This document shows positions 21,122 to 33,699 of a stretch of DNA of 64,000 nt, piece after piece. The DNA comes from Plumapathes pennacea (taxonomy: Eukaryota; Cnidaria; Anthozoa; Antipatharia; Myriopathidae). Within the stretch, counting starts at the first letter, position 1. Each line of letters starts with the position of its first letter. The notes beneath the pieces were generated by a model, which saw only the letters and a program-made list of their open reading frames with translations, had not been told where the DNA came from and searched no databases. Where the stretch lies: contig OZ038470.1 in NCBI GenBank assembly GCA_964036295.1, positions 11,189,078 through 11,253,077 of the forward strand, written 5' to 3'. A program made the position numbers and the translations under genes.

Positions 21122-24100
21122 TGTTCCATTGAAACGTTATGTATCCAGGCGAAATGATAACTTAAATATTAAAACAACAACAGCAACAACAAAAAATAAA
21201 ATGTAAAACTATTGCTCGCAGGTATACAGTGCATCAAGCAGTTGAAAGTTTACTGAGGTGAAGAAATATGCTTCAATGGGATTCGAACTGAAGGTAGGTA
21301 CGTTTCTATAGGTGGGACTGCGGGATTTTTTTGAATTAAAACATCAAGGTCTATTAGTCCCTCAATTGGTGTTAGTAACACAAGTGTGACCCTTCCTTTT
21401 CGAGTTATCTGAACATTGGTTCTTTTCTATTTTAATATTTTTTAACTACGGCCTCCATGTGTAACGTTTTATTTGATATTTTTAAAACCGCCGTAGGCGA
21501 AAATCAAGTAGTAATTGTATCGTGATTTTGTTTGGCGCAATTATGGGATTAGCATTGCTTGCGTAAGTGCGCATGTTTACTGTATAACGTTCATTTCAGA
21601 AATTATTGGTCTTTTAAATAACAGTGATACGTGTATGTGCTGTAAAATATATGTATATTTGTTAAATTGAGCGTTGGAATTGATGCATCGATAATGTTTT
21701 GTGTTCATCCGTAATACGGACCCCATAATTGCATCAAAGAGAATCACAATACAATTAGTACTAGATTTTCGCCTACGGCGGTTTTAAAATGTTCCATTGA
21801 AACGTTATGTATCCAGGCGAAATGATAACTTAAATATTAAAACAACAACAGCAACAGCAAAAAATAAAATGTAAAACTATTGCTCGCAGGTATACAGTGC
21901 ATCAAGCAGTTGAAAGTTTACTGAGGTGAAGAAATATGCTTCAATGGGATTCGAACTGAAGGTAGGTACGTTTCTATAGGTGGGACTGCGGGATTTTTTT
22001 GAATTAAAACATCAAGGTCTATTAGTCCCTCAATTGGTGTTAGTAACACAAGTGTGACCCTTCCTTTTCGAGTTATCTGAACATTGGCTCTTTTCTATTT
22101 TAATATTTTTTAACTACGGCCTCCATGTGTAACGTTTTATTTGATATTTTTAAAACCGCCGTAGGCGAAAATCAAGTAGTAATTGTATCGTGATTTTGTT
22201 TGGTGCAATTATGGGATCAGCATTGCTTGCGTAAGTGCGCATGTTTACTTTATAACATTCATTTCATTAGTGATTCGTGTTTTAAATAACAGTGATGCGT
22301 CTATGTGCTGTAAAATATCTGTATACTCGTTAAATTGAGCTTTGGAATAGATGCACTCTGGCAATGTTGTGTGTTCATCCGCAATACGGATCCCATAATT
22401 GCGCCAAAAAGAATCACGATACAATTAGTAGTAGATTTTCGCCTACGGCGGTTTTAAAAAATTGCATTGAAACGTTATGCATGCAGGCAAAATGATAACT
22501 TAAAATTAAAAGAAGAAAACTAACTCTGAATACTACTGATTACAGGTATACAGCGCATCAAGCAATTAAAAGTTAACTGAACTGAAGAAATATCCTGTAA
22601 TGGGATTGGAACTGAAGGAAGGTACGTTTCTATAGGTGGGCCTGGAGGATCTTTTTGTATCAAAACATCAAGGTTTATTAGTCCCTCAATTGGTGTTAGT
22701 AACACAAGTGTGACCCTTCCTTTTCGAGTTATCTGAACACTGGTTCTTTTCTATTTTAATATTTTTTAACTGCGGCCTCCATGTGTAACGTTTTATTTGA
22801 TATTTTTAAAACCGCCGTAGGCGAAAATCAAGTAGTAATTGTATCGTGATTTTGTTTGGCGCAATTATGGGATCAGCATTGCTTGCGTAAGTGCGCATGT
22901 TTACTTTATAACGTTCATTTCATAACTGATTCGTGTTTTAAATAACAGTGATGCGTCTATGTGCTATAAAATATCTGTATATTTGTTAAATTGAGCTTTG
23001 GAACAGATGCACTCTGGCAATGTTGTGTGTTCATCTGCAATACGGATCCCATAATTGCGCCAAAAAGAATCACGATACAATTAGTACTAGATTTTCGCCT
23101 ACGGCGGTTTTAAAAAATTGCATTGAAATGTTATGCATGCAGGCAAAATGATAACTTAAAATTATACGAAAAAAAAAAAAACAAAACAAAACAAAACAAA
23201 ACTAACTCTGAATAGTACAGCTCGTAGGTATACAGCGCATCAAGCAAATGAAAGTTTACTGAGCTGAAGAAATATGTTGCAAGGGGATTCGGACTAAACT
23301 GAAGGAAGGTACGTTTTCTATAGGTGGGCTGGGGGTTTCTTTTGTATCAAATGATCAAGGTCTAATAGTCCCTCAGTTGGTGTTAGTAAAACAAGTGTGA
23401 CCTTTTCTGTTCGAGTTAACTGAAGACTCATAGTTTGCTATCATTATTTTTTTAACTGCGGCCTCCATGTGTAACGTTTCAATGGATATTTTTAAAACCG
23501 CCGTAGGCGAAATTCTGGTAGTAATTGTATCGTGATTTTGTTTGTCGCAATTATGGGATTAGCATTGCTTGCGTAAGTGCGCATGTTTACTGTATAACGT
23601 TCATTTCAGAAATTATTGGTCTTTTAAATAACAGTGATACGTGTATGTGCTGTAAAATATATGTATATTTGTTAAATTGAGCGTTGGAATTGATGCATTG
23701 ATAATGTTTTGTGTTCATCCATACGGAACCCATAATTGCACCAAAGAGAATCACAGTACAATTAGTACTAGATTTTCGCCTACGGCGGTTTTAAAATGTT
23801 CCATTGAAACGTTATGTATGCAGGCAAAATGATAACTTAAAAATTAAAACAACAACAGCAACAACAAAAAATTAAATGTAAATACTATTGTTCGCAGGTA
23901 TGCAGTGCATCAAGCAGTTGAAAGTTTACTGAGGTGAAGAAATATGCTTCAATGGGATTCGAACTGAAGGTAGGTACGTTTCTATAGGTGGGCCTGGAGG
24001 ATCTTTTTGTATTAAAACATTAAGGTCTATTAGTCCCTCAATTGGTGTTAGTAAAACAAGTGTGACCCTTCCTTTTCGAGTTATCTGAACATTGGTTCTT

Positions 24101-25878
24101 TTCTATTTTAATATTTTTTAACTGCGGCCTCCATGTGTAACGTTTTAATTGATATTTTTAAAACCGCCGTAGGCGAAAATCAAGTAGTAATTGTATCGTG
24201 ATTTTGTTTGGCGCAATTATGGGATCAGCATTGCTTGCGTAAGTGCGCATGTTTACTTTATAACGTTCATTTCAGAACTGATTCGTGTTTTAAATAACAG
24301 TGATGCGTCTATGTGCTATAAAATATCTGTATATTTGTTAAATTGAGCTTTGGAATAAATGCACTCTGGCAATGTTGTGTGTTCATCCACAATACGGATC
24401 CCATAATTGCGCCAAAAAGAATCACGATACAATTAGTACTAGATTTTCGCCTACGGCGGTTTTAAAAAATTGCATTGAAATGTTATGCATGCAGGCAAAA
24501 TGATAACTTAAAATTATACGAAAAAAAAAAAAAACAAAAAAACAAAACAAAACTAACTCTGAATAGTACAGCTCGTAGGTATACAGCTCATCAAGCAAAT
24601 GAAAGTTTACTGAACTGAAGAAATATGTTGCAAGGGGATTCGGACTAAACTGAAGGAAGGTACGTTTTCTATAGGTGGGCTGGGGGTTTCTTTAGTGTCA
24701 AAAGATCAAGGTCTAATAGTCCCTCAGTTGGTGTTAGTAAACCAAGTGTGAGCTTTTCTGTTCGAGTTAACTGAAGACTCATAGTTTGCTATCATTATCT
24801 TTTTAACTGCGGCCTCCATGTGTAACGTTTCAATGGATATTTTTAAAACTGCCGTAGGCGAAATTCTGGTAGTAATTGTATCGTGATTTTGTTTGTCGCA
24901 ATTATGGGATTAGCATTGCTTGCGTAAGTGCGCATGTTTACTGTATAACGTTCATTTCAGAAATTATTGGTCTTTTAAATAACAGTGATACGTGTATGTG
25001 CTGTAAAATATATGTATATTTGTTAAATTGAGCGTTGGAATTGATGCATTGATAATGTTTTGTGTTCATCCGTAATACGGACCCCATAATTGCACCAAAG
25101 AGAATCACAATATAATTAGTACTAGATTTTCGCCTACGGCGGTTTTAAAATGTTCCATTGAAACGTTATGTATGCAGGCAAAATGATAACTTAAAAATTA
25201 AAACAGCAACAGCAACAACAAAAAATTAAATGTAAATACTATTGCTCGCAGGTATGCAGTGCATCAAGCAGTTGAAAGTTTACTGAGGTGAAGAAATATG
25301 CTTCAATGGGATTCGAACTGAAGGTAGGTACGTTTCTATAGGTGGGCCTGGAGGATCTTTTTGTATTAAAACATCAAGGTCTATTAGTCCCTCAATTGGT
25401 GTTAGTAAAACAAGTGTGACCCTTCCTTTTCGAGTTATCTGAACACTGGTTCTTTTCTATCTTAATATTTTTTAACTGCGGCCTCCATGTGTAACGTTTT
25501 AATTGATATTTTTAAAACCGCCGTAGGCGAAAATCAAGTAGTAATTGTATCGTGATTTTGTTTGGCGCAATTATGGGATCAGCATTGCTTGCGTAAGTGT
25601 GCATGTTTACTTTATAACGTTCATTTCAGAACTGGTTCGTGTTTTAAATAACAGTGATGCGTCTATGTGCTATAAAATATCTGTATATTTGTTAAATTGA
25701 GCTTTGGAATAGATGCACTCTGGCAATGTTGTGTGTTCATCCGCAATACGGATCCCATAATTGCGCCAAAAAGAATCACGATACAATTAGTACTAGATTT
25801 TCGCCTACGGCGGTTTTAAAAAGTTGCATTGAAACGTTATGCATGCAGGCAAAATGATAACTTAAAATTAGACGAAAA

Positions 25879-25909
<31 letters not shown>

Positions 25910-27235
25910 CTAACTCTGAATAGTACAGCTCGTAGGTATACAGCGTATCAAGCGATTGAAAGTTTACTGTACTGAAGAAATATGTTGCAAGGGGATTCGG
26001 ACTAAACTGAAGGAAGGTACGTTTTCTATAGGTGGGCTGGGGGTTTCTTTTGTATCAAAAGATCAAGGCCTAATAGTCCCTCAGTTGGTGTTAGTAAAAC
26101 AAGTGTGAGCTTTTCTGTTCGAGTCATCTGAAGACTCATAGTTTGCTATCATTATTATTTTAACTGCGGCCTCCATGTGTAACGTTTCAATGGATATTTT
26201 TAAAACCGCCGTAGGCGAAATTCTGGTAGTAATTGTATCGTGATTTTGTTTGTCGCAATTATGGGATTAGCATTGCTTGCGTAAGTGCGCATGTTTACTG
26301 TATAACGTTCATTTCAGAAATTATTGGTCTTTTAAATAACAGTGATACGTGTATGTGCTGTAAAATATATGTATATTTGTTAAATTGAGCGTTGGAATTG
26401 ATGCATTGATAATGTTTTGTGTTCATCCGTAATACGGACCCCATAATTGCACCAAAGAGAATCACAATATAATTAGTACTAGATTTTCGCCTACGGCGGT
26501 TTTAAAATGTTCCATTGAAACGTTATGTATGCAGGCAAAATGATAACTTAAAAATTAAAACAACAACAGCAACAACAAAAAATTAAATGTAAATACTATT
26601 GCTCGCAGGTATGCAGTGCATCAAGCAGTTGAAAGTTTACTGAGGTGAAGAAATATGCTTCAATGGGATTCGAACTGAAGGTAGGTACGTTTCTATAGGT
26701 GGGCCTGGAGGATCTTTTTGTATTAAAACATCAAGGTCTATTAGTCCCTCAATTGGTGTTAGTAAAACAAGTGTGACCCTTCCTTTTCGAGTTATCTGAA
26801 CACTGGTTCTTTTCTATCTTAATATTTTTTAACTGCGGCCTCCATGTGTAACGTTTTAATTGATATTTTTAAAACCGCCGTAGGCGAAAATCAAGTAGTA
26901 ATTGTATCGTGATTTTGTTTGGCGCAATTATGGGATCAGCATTGCTTGCGTAAGTGTGCATGTTTACTTTATAACGTTCATTTCAGAACTGGTTCGTGTT
27001 TTAAATAACAGTGATGCGTCTATGTGCTATAAAATATCTGTATATTTGTTAAATTGAGCTTTGGAATAGATGCACTCTGGCAATGTTGTGTGTTCATCCG
27101 CAATACGGATCCCATAATTGCGCCAAAAAGAATCACGATACAATTAGTACTAGATTTTCGCCTACGGCGGTTTTAAAAAGTTGCATTGAAACGTTATGCA
27201 TGCAGGCAAAATGATAACTTAAAATTAGACGAAAA

Positions 27236-27266
<31 letters not shown>

Positions 27267-28129
27267 CTAACTCTGAATAGTACAGCTCGTAGGTATACAG
27301 CGTATCAAGCGATTGAAAGTTTACTGTACTGAAGAAATATGTTGCAAGGGGATTCGGACTAAACTGAAGGAAGGTACGTTTTCTATAGGTGGGCTGGGGG
27401 TTTCTTTTGTATCAAAAGATCAAGGCCTAATAGTCCCTCAGTTGGTGTTAGTAAAACAAGTGTGAGCTTTTCTGTTCGAGTCATCTGAAGACTCATAGTT
27501 TGCTATCATTATTATTTTAACTGCGGCCTCCATGTGTAACGTTTCAATGGATATTTTTAAAACCGCCGTAGGCGAAATTCTGGTAGTAATTGTATCGTGA
27601 TTTTGTTTGTCGCAATTATGGGATTAGCATTGCTTGCGTAAGTGCGCATGTTTACTGTATAACGTTCATTTCAGAAATTATTGGTCTTTTAAATAACAGT
27701 GATACGTGTATGTGCTGTAAAATATATGTATATTTGTTAAATTGAACATTGCAATTGATGCATTGATAATGTTTTGTGTTCATCCGCAATACGGATCCCA
27801 TAATTGCAGCAAATAGAATCACGATACAATTATTACTAGATTTTCGCCTACGGCGGTTTTAAAAAATTGCATTGAAACGTAATGTATGGAGGCAAAATTA
27901 TAGTTCAATAAGTACTAACTGTGGATATTTTGTTCGCAAATATACAACATGTTAAGCAGTTGAAAAGTTTTACTGAATTGAAAAAATATCGTGCTTTAAT
28001 ATTGGAACCTATGACCTCTGACAGGAGATCGAGTGCGGAACTAATTTAAATTGAGCGCTGGAATAAATGTAGTGGCAAAGCTGTTCGTTTGTCCGCAATA
28101 CGGTTACCATACTTACACAAAACTTATCA

Positions 28130-28356
28130 AAAAGCATTACGGACAATTTTCTTGTAGGCAATTAGAACTCGCTGTGGCTGTGATGATCGTGAGTTCCTGG
28201 GAACGAGGGTTACCGCTGACGCGTTTGACCGCTGCATCGTAAATGTTCGTAAACATCCGGCCATGTTTTCAGCAGGTTTTGAGGGTTTTTACTTCACAGA
28301 GTCGATAAGCCTTTGATTCAGCTAGATTTCTGAAGCATGAAGGATGAGAGACGCAG
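28130..28356 (+). promoter_or_regulatory. Promoter/first-exon-like block, plus-strand copy
   Basis: It shares GTGAGTTCCTGGGAACGAG, CGGCCATGTTTTCAGC and a final GACGCAG|GTATGAAG splice donor (28357) with 20272-20528 and with the inverted blocks ending at 38714 and 52233. The shared ATG and the shared donor at the same relative place suggest the 5' end of a gene copied to several sites. In this copy the frame from the ATG stops early, so a protein is doubtful here. Confidence 0.4.
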
Positions 28357-29539
28357 GTATGAAGCCTTTTTGTGCTGTATTACACATTACTTCCTTCCTT
28401 ACTTCCAAATTCACGCACAGAAATGATTAGATCGAGTCGAGATTGTGCGAAAGCTCTAACCAGTGAAGCATTTTGAATATCAGGATAATAAGAATAATGC
28501 CACAGTCTATTAATGTGATTGGTGAAATTAAGCTCACTTTAAATATTGGTTTATCCAGGCCCAAGAACTCTCATAAACTGAAGTTGTTCACGATCCTCCA
28601 GACCTATTTGTTCATACTTATTTGGTGTCCAGATAATAAGGGTCTAGGATGGATTTCATTTTTGAAACCATCACTCTGGGAAACACCCTGTTATCTCAAA
28701 CCATTCCTCCGTGTTTTTAAGCAAATCTGGGTTTTAGTCAAGGGTCAAGGTTAAATATTTAGAGTCAGAGAGTTAAACAGAATGAACAAGTAAAGAAAAT
28801 AAATACCATAATTAAAAGATCAGAAAGAAGTAAATGAAGATAAGTCAGAAGATGTCAATCTAGTGGTTTGTATTTTTAAGATAATACTAGTTAAAGATAT
28901 TTTCACAGTTGGGGAATATTGCTTGATCAAGAATCACAATTTCAATAATTTGAATCTGAATAATACTTCATTACACTGGTCTTTTTACGTATGTGTGTAA
29001 TTTCTTGCTTCCTGTGGTGTTATAGGGTAAGTACCTGAGGAAATATTGCTGGCAGAATGCACTGAAATTGTATGTTGCAGTTGTCTTTGCTTTTTCTTTG
29101 TTGTTGTTGTTGTTGTTGTTAGCAAGCAAGATTGAAATTATGAAGGTATAAAGTTTGAAGATGGGTTTGTGAGATACAGCTTCATTACACTATACTAAAT
29201 TGGAGATTATTGTTTTGATAGCCATAGTGAGTAGATGAGCATTGCACCTAAAAATACCACATATCCAAATAAAAATAATGTTGATAATGTATAAAAATCA
29301 AGGAAACAGGAAGAGTTAAATGTAAATGGAGCATTCAAAAGTAGCATAGCCTGTTACAAAAACAGGACTGTTCTTTGTCCTGTCAGTGACATATTCAGTA
29401 ACATATCAATGATCATTCTTACTTATTTTTAAATGAATGAATAATGAGTTAATTGACAAATTTATCCTTGTTGACTATCAACCTTTTGCCAGACCAGGAC
29501 TTCGTTCATTTTGTTCCTTGCCTACTACCCCTTATGGAA
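28357..29539. other. Intron-like spacer
   Basis: AT-rich and without a convincing frame. It holds a partial copy of the ~45-bp minisatellite (CATCACTCTGGGAAACACCC, about 28665-28690) and a GTT microsatellite at about 29099-29119. Confidence 0.4.
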
Positions 29540-29735
29540 ACATGCAGTCCTTTCAAAACATCATTCTGGGAAACACCTTGTCCTTTCAAACCATAAATCT
29601 GGACAAAATCATACCCAAGTTTCAAACTGTCCCTCTCCGGAACACCCTGATCTTTCAAACCACAATACTTAAAATACCACTTCTTTCAGACCATCCCTCC
29701 CAGAAAACACTCTATACTAACCATTCACATTTTCT
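29540..29735 (+). repeat. ~45-bp minisatellite (CTTTCAAACCAT...CTGGGAAACACC)
   Basis: Four to five diverged units, each with CTTTCAAACCA followed by a GGAAACACC-like end. The inverted counterpart is at 37080-37320 and 49410-49650. The plus-strand frame through it is repeat-derived and is not called as a gene. Confidence 0.65.
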
Positions 29736-29866
29736 ACTGTTGATTTTACACTTTTAGAAGTCACTAAACGTTACTTTGTACTCCGTTCTATTTATTTGTA
29801 GGCCTACAAGAAGGTAGAAGTCCGTGTGATTTAGGGCAGCGGGTGCAAGCCTCTTTCACTCCATAG

Positions 29867-29950
29867 ATCCACGTGTAACGGTTCTGGTTACTTTGGGTTG
29901 GACATCCTGGTACCTTCTGAAGAATCTTGTTCTGTTCATGTGGTGGCAAG
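29867..29950 (+). other. Exon-like block (plus-strand paralogue of 36889-36980)
   Basis: Preceded by CTTTCACTCCATAG and followed by GTGAGG. Its sequence (GGTTACTTTGGGTTGGACA, TTGTTCTGTTCATGTGG) matches the exon-like blocks at 36889-36980 and 49217-49308 in inverted orientation, with a shorter middle that shifts the frame. It supports the view that 28.1-30 kb is an old inverted paralogue of 36.9-38.9 kb. Confidence 0.45.
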
Positions 29951-30239
29951 GTGAGGGCTGCTATTTGGTTACTATTAAAAAATTTATATCTGAGTGTAAT
30001 TTAAATTGTAGTTTTTATTCAGATCTTGATCTTGTGTTAAACATTGGTTTGTGATACACCTGTACTGATACACCAGATAGAGACACGCAGAAAGAAAGAA
30101 AGAAAGAAACAATTGATTTGATCTTGCGACCGTTGCGATTACAGTCGAAGCTCTCTGGGTGAACACTCTCGTAAGCAGACAGCTCTTCTTACGGACGCCG
30201 TAACAGCCGGTCAACACTTTAAAGACCTGTATGAACACT

Positions 30240-30600
30240 TTAGAAGCGGTTTGTAAATTGGAGTTAGACCACCCCTCCCCTAAATTGTTGAAGTATATGT
30301 GGAAGTGGATACGCGGATACGCAGTGGAATTAGACCACCCCTCCCCTCAAGTTTTTGAAGTATATGTGAAAGTGGATACGTGGAAACTCGGATACTCAGT
30401 GGGGTTAGACCACCCCTCCCCCTAAGTTATTGGCTTTAAAAACTAAGAGGGAGGGAGGGGGGGGGGGGGGGGGGGGGGGGGGTTGGTCTACCTCCACTGC
30501 GTATCCGCGTATCCACTTTATATAATACTTCAAAAAGTTAGGGGAGGGGTGGTCTGACTTCACCGCGTATCCGCCTATCCGGATACGCAGACAGCCCTTC
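30240..30600. repeat. Inverted minisatellite centred on a 26-G run
   Basis: Three left-side ~70-bp units (AGACCACCCCTCCCC, TTGAAGTATATGTG, GTGGATACGCGGATACGCAG) are followed by a run of 26 G's (30457-30482). The same units follow in reverse complement (TGGTCTACC, GCGTATCCGCGTATCCAC, AGGGGAGGGGTGGTCTGA). The whole could fold into a large hairpin, and the G run could form a quadruplex. Confidence 0.8.
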
Positions 30601-31520
30601 TGGAAGTGCGGGGTATTTCGTAGTTTAGCCAATTGTTCTTTATCGCAAGAGGGCCATCTTCAATACTTTTGCAAGACTAGAAATATCCTGAACATGCGTA
30701 CATTGCGTAAATATTGTCCCACATGAATCCAGCTGGTTTTAAATCAACAAAAAGTACATGAACTTGTTTCGTGCGCGAGTTTCCCAAATCGTACATTCCA
30801 TTTTCGAGCGGTTTTCGATCAGAGTAGCTCTTTATAAGACCAGAAATATCCTTAAGGTGCTCATTTTGCATTTATTTAGTTTATGATCAACATATACATC
30901 TACATTTTTGGTTCATTTGGGTGATTTTCCCTACCAGATTTCACGAGATTAAGAGATAATTACGATTCGTATTTGAATAAGTCTTTTTGTGAGAGTTCAA
31001 GGGCGCCGCGTGACGCGGGTTCGGAAGGTTGTAGCCACGTTAAGGATCGGTTTTAATGGCCCAGACACTCTGTTCTTCCTTATAAACTCTAAGCAGATTT
31101 GATGGAGAAGTAAAATATTGGCTTGATTGAGACGTGCGTCGTAAGACAGATCATGCCCGTCGCTGCACGGCTTCGATGCTATCGCTTAGATATTGAGGTA
31201 TCGCGGCACAGACAGGAGCAGCGCACTCTAGATACAAGCTCTTTAGGACAGTAGCCAGCTCTACGCAATTGCCTAAGAATATGGAGGAGTTTAAATGCTT
31301 TCATATTTAGGTACTCACAATGTGTTTTCACAGAGTATGTACTTACATCAAAATTCGACTTAAATTTAAAATATTAGGGTAAAATATTTGCTTGTCTTTT
31401 CTCTTATATCTTTGGAACCGATGAAATTAAAGAGCCACGACTAAATTATTTGGCGAGCGCGTACGTTTTTAGTTTGTTTACTACGACGTACGGCTTGCTG
31501 TTCTTTTATCAGTCCCAGCA
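30601..31520. other. No feature recognised
   Basis: Mixed sequence without repeats of note, long frames or recognisable domains. Confidence 0.4.
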
Positions 31521-31521
31521 T

Positions 31522-31850
31522 ATCAAGTGTACACTTCTTTTGTTTCGAACAATAGAAAATTTTGCTTCGAACAAAAGAAACTTCTATTTTAAACAAAAGA
31601 AAAACCAAACTCGCACGCCGAAACCTATTATTATTAGACGTTTTGCTGATGCAGTCCCCGCTGGAGTTTATTGTCTCGTAGCATTTGGTTCTATTGTATC
31701 AAGCATACAGTTCTTTTGTTTCGAACAATAGAAAAGTTTGCTTCGAACAAAAGAAACTTCTATTTTGAACAAGAGAAATACCAAACTCGCACGCCGAAAC
31801 CTATTATTATTAGAAGCTTTGCTGATGCGGTCCTTTTGTCTTTTCAAGTT
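31522..31850. repeat. Tandem duplication, period ~176 bp
   Basis: Two copies start at about 31522 and 31698 and share TTCTTTTGTTTCGAACAATAG, AACTCGCACGCCGAAACC and TATTATTATTAGA. Overlapping frames on both strands are consequences of the duplication and have no recognised domain. Confidence 0.8.
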
Positions 31851-32825
31851 GTGTTGTGGGATTTGCATACGGGCCAGCTCGATATTGGCTTTCCATGTGG
31901 CTGTCGTTTACGACCTGAGAGTGATATTCCTGCAGTTGTGGACCTCTACGAGCGATTTCTATCGTTCCATACTCCTCTAAACTAGTGTATCGTGCAGTAC
32001 GGATCTCTGGCCAGGATGAGTGAGCAGGAAAACGACGTAGAATCGTATCATTAGCAAGAAAGGGATCTCTCTCCAACGGCATGTTTGGTACGGGACGAGT
32101 TTCCCTGTGAAGGAATCATTTCTCTCTGCTCTCTACTGAACGCCCTCTTTCATAACTCCGTCGAACCAGCTCATTGGAGCCCGGAGGCAGTTTACTGATG
32201 ACATATTGTACCCGCTACTGACAACATGTCGCGGAACAGTATTTTATGTTCAAACAACGCCAAGAGGCTGTAGGATTTGATGGAAGTGTTCATGGCAGCA
32301 GTATGAACTTATGAGATGGGCTGCGTTGATTTTTCACTACAAGAGGGACAACTGAGCAGCGTTTGGTGCTGATTAAAGGAGATATTTGATTGCGAGCGAA
32401 CACTCTCGGATACTTGGATAAATCTGTTTTGTAGGACGAAGCGGCCGTGTTGCGTGAATATCTCGCTACTTAAAATTAGAGCAGGTTGGTAAACTTGTGC
32501 TGATTGTTATACTGGTCACTTTTGCTGTTAAATCTTTATTTTGAAGCGGGTAGCGCCGAATGCAATGTTATTTAAGGACTTATACACTTGGAAGTTTTTC
32601 CAAGTGTGGCTTGTTGTCATTGCTGTAACTGGTCTGTAGCTAATAAATGATGTTACTTTATACATGCGTGTACCTCTTGTGTTGGATTTTGTAGTGGTGA
32701 GCCGATAATTATTGTGAAAAGACTTGTATTTTTTGAGCAGTTGTCGTAAAATTTTGGAAGACATTTTCGTTTGGTAAACAATAAGTTTTCTATGCTAATG
32801 TTATTCCAAAATGTTAATGAAGCTC

Positions 32826-32985
32826 TCAGCCAATCAGAGGGCCGGAAATTAATTGGTTGCCATGGCAACGGGGCATTTTAGCTGAAAACGGGCCAAAATT
32901 CGTTAATGAGATGCTAATGAGCTAGTTGGCACTAGTGCGCATGCGCGGTGTATATAATACGCATGCGCAGTGTATATATTATTTT
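32826..32985 (+). promoter_or_regulatory. Promoter-like cluster: CCAAT, RFX X-box, NRF1 sites, TATA
   Basis: In order: CCAAT at 32830; the palindromic X-box GTTGCCATGGCAAC at 32856-32869; an octamer-like ATGCTAAT at about 32911; an NRF1-type TGCGCATGCGCG at 32936-32947; TATATAAT at 32951-32958; a second GCATGCGCA at 32961-32969; then another TATATAT. The NRF1/TATA part is a ~24-bp duplication. No gene is identified downstream, so it may be a relic or the start of a non-coding transcript. Confidence 0.35.
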
Positions 32986-33064
32986 GGTTTTTAATTTATT
33001 CATTTTTTTTATTAATATTCATTTTGATTTAATAGTTCCTTTTGTTGCAGCTTTCCATGTTGTC

Positions 33065-33300
33065 CAGGTTCCAGTGATCACTGATACCCTTCCCTCTCAG
33101 GGAGGGTATCAGGACTCCCTTTGCCGTGAGTCCTGACCAGTACTCTCTCACAGAGCACTGACAGGTTCTTTCTAGGGTCCCCCTTCCGTAAGTCCTGTCT
33201 TGCAGAGCAATGACAGGTCCACTTCCAGGCTCCCCCTTCCAGAAGTCCTGACCAGTACCTCCCCATGAGAGTTATGACAGGCCCCAGGTAAGGGTGTCCC
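33065..33300. repeat. Degenerate ~65-bp minisatellite (AGTCCTGACCAGTAC)
   Basis: The phrases AGTCCTGACCAGTACTC, GAGCACTGACAGGT and CCCCCTTCC recur three to four times. A small GATACCC...GGGTATC hairpin lies at about 33085-33110. Confidence 0.6.
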
Positions 33301-33570
33301 CCCCAAGAGAACTTCGACAAGAGTCCCCCACAGTGGAGTTCTTCGTATCGAGATGTCCTCGAGAGGCAAAACCCCGGCACTCCAGCATCAGGCTTTCAGT
33401 ATTCATCACTAAGCCTTCAGCGTCGGTGAACCGGCGGTTTAAAGTTCGGCGAAAGAGCAAACAAATTCTGGCCTTATTGCTAGCGTTCGCCTTGCACATG
33501 TGGGACTATGGATGACGTCATAAGAAAGAGTAGTGCGCATGCGTATGAGTGGGAGAAAAAAGAAAAAAGA

Positions 33571-33660
33571 AGAGCCAAGATTCGAACCACGAACCTTCGC
33601 CTTTGTTGCTGGGCGTCCTACCGACTGTGCTATTGGATCACTTGCTGTGTACCATGTTCA
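33571..33660 (-). repeat. tRNA-derived SINE-like segment
   Basis: The minus strand has a polymerase III A-box-like TAGCACAGTCGGTAGGACG and a B box GGTTCGAATCT at tRNA spacing, with an arm between them. The acceptor stem does not pair properly and there is an A/T-rich tail, so it is a tRNA-derived repeat rather than a working tRNA. Confidence 0.6.
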
Positions 33661-33699
33661 AATTTTTTGTAATATAGAATAGAAATCAAAGTTTTTTCT

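Larger units (their letters stand above)
19654..28010. repeat. Tandem satellite array of ~668/687-bp units
   Basis: About twelve units each carry the same ordered parts: a GGTATACAGCGCATCAAGCA block, a GGGATTCGAACTGAAGG block, TAGTCCCTCAATTGGTG, GCGGCCTCCATGTGTAACG, the foldback element, and a CAA-rich or CAAAA-rich microsatellite. The CCGCCGTAGG marker falls at 19908, 20820, 21488, 22156, 22812, 23498, 24164, 24849, 25518, 26206, 26875 and 27563. Spacing alternates near 668 and 687 in the right half, and same-type units there lie 1357 bp apart (24849, 26206, 27563; 25518, 26875). No reading frame persists across units, so it is non-coding. Confidence 0.95.

Noticed and set aside
19654..28010. 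CRISPR-like regular repeats
   Set aside because: Units are ~670 bp with conserved content throughout; there are no short repeats with unique spacers.
33571..33660. Functional tRNA gene
   Set aside because: A and B boxes are present, but the acceptor stem does not pair and the 3' end runs into an A/T-rich tail.
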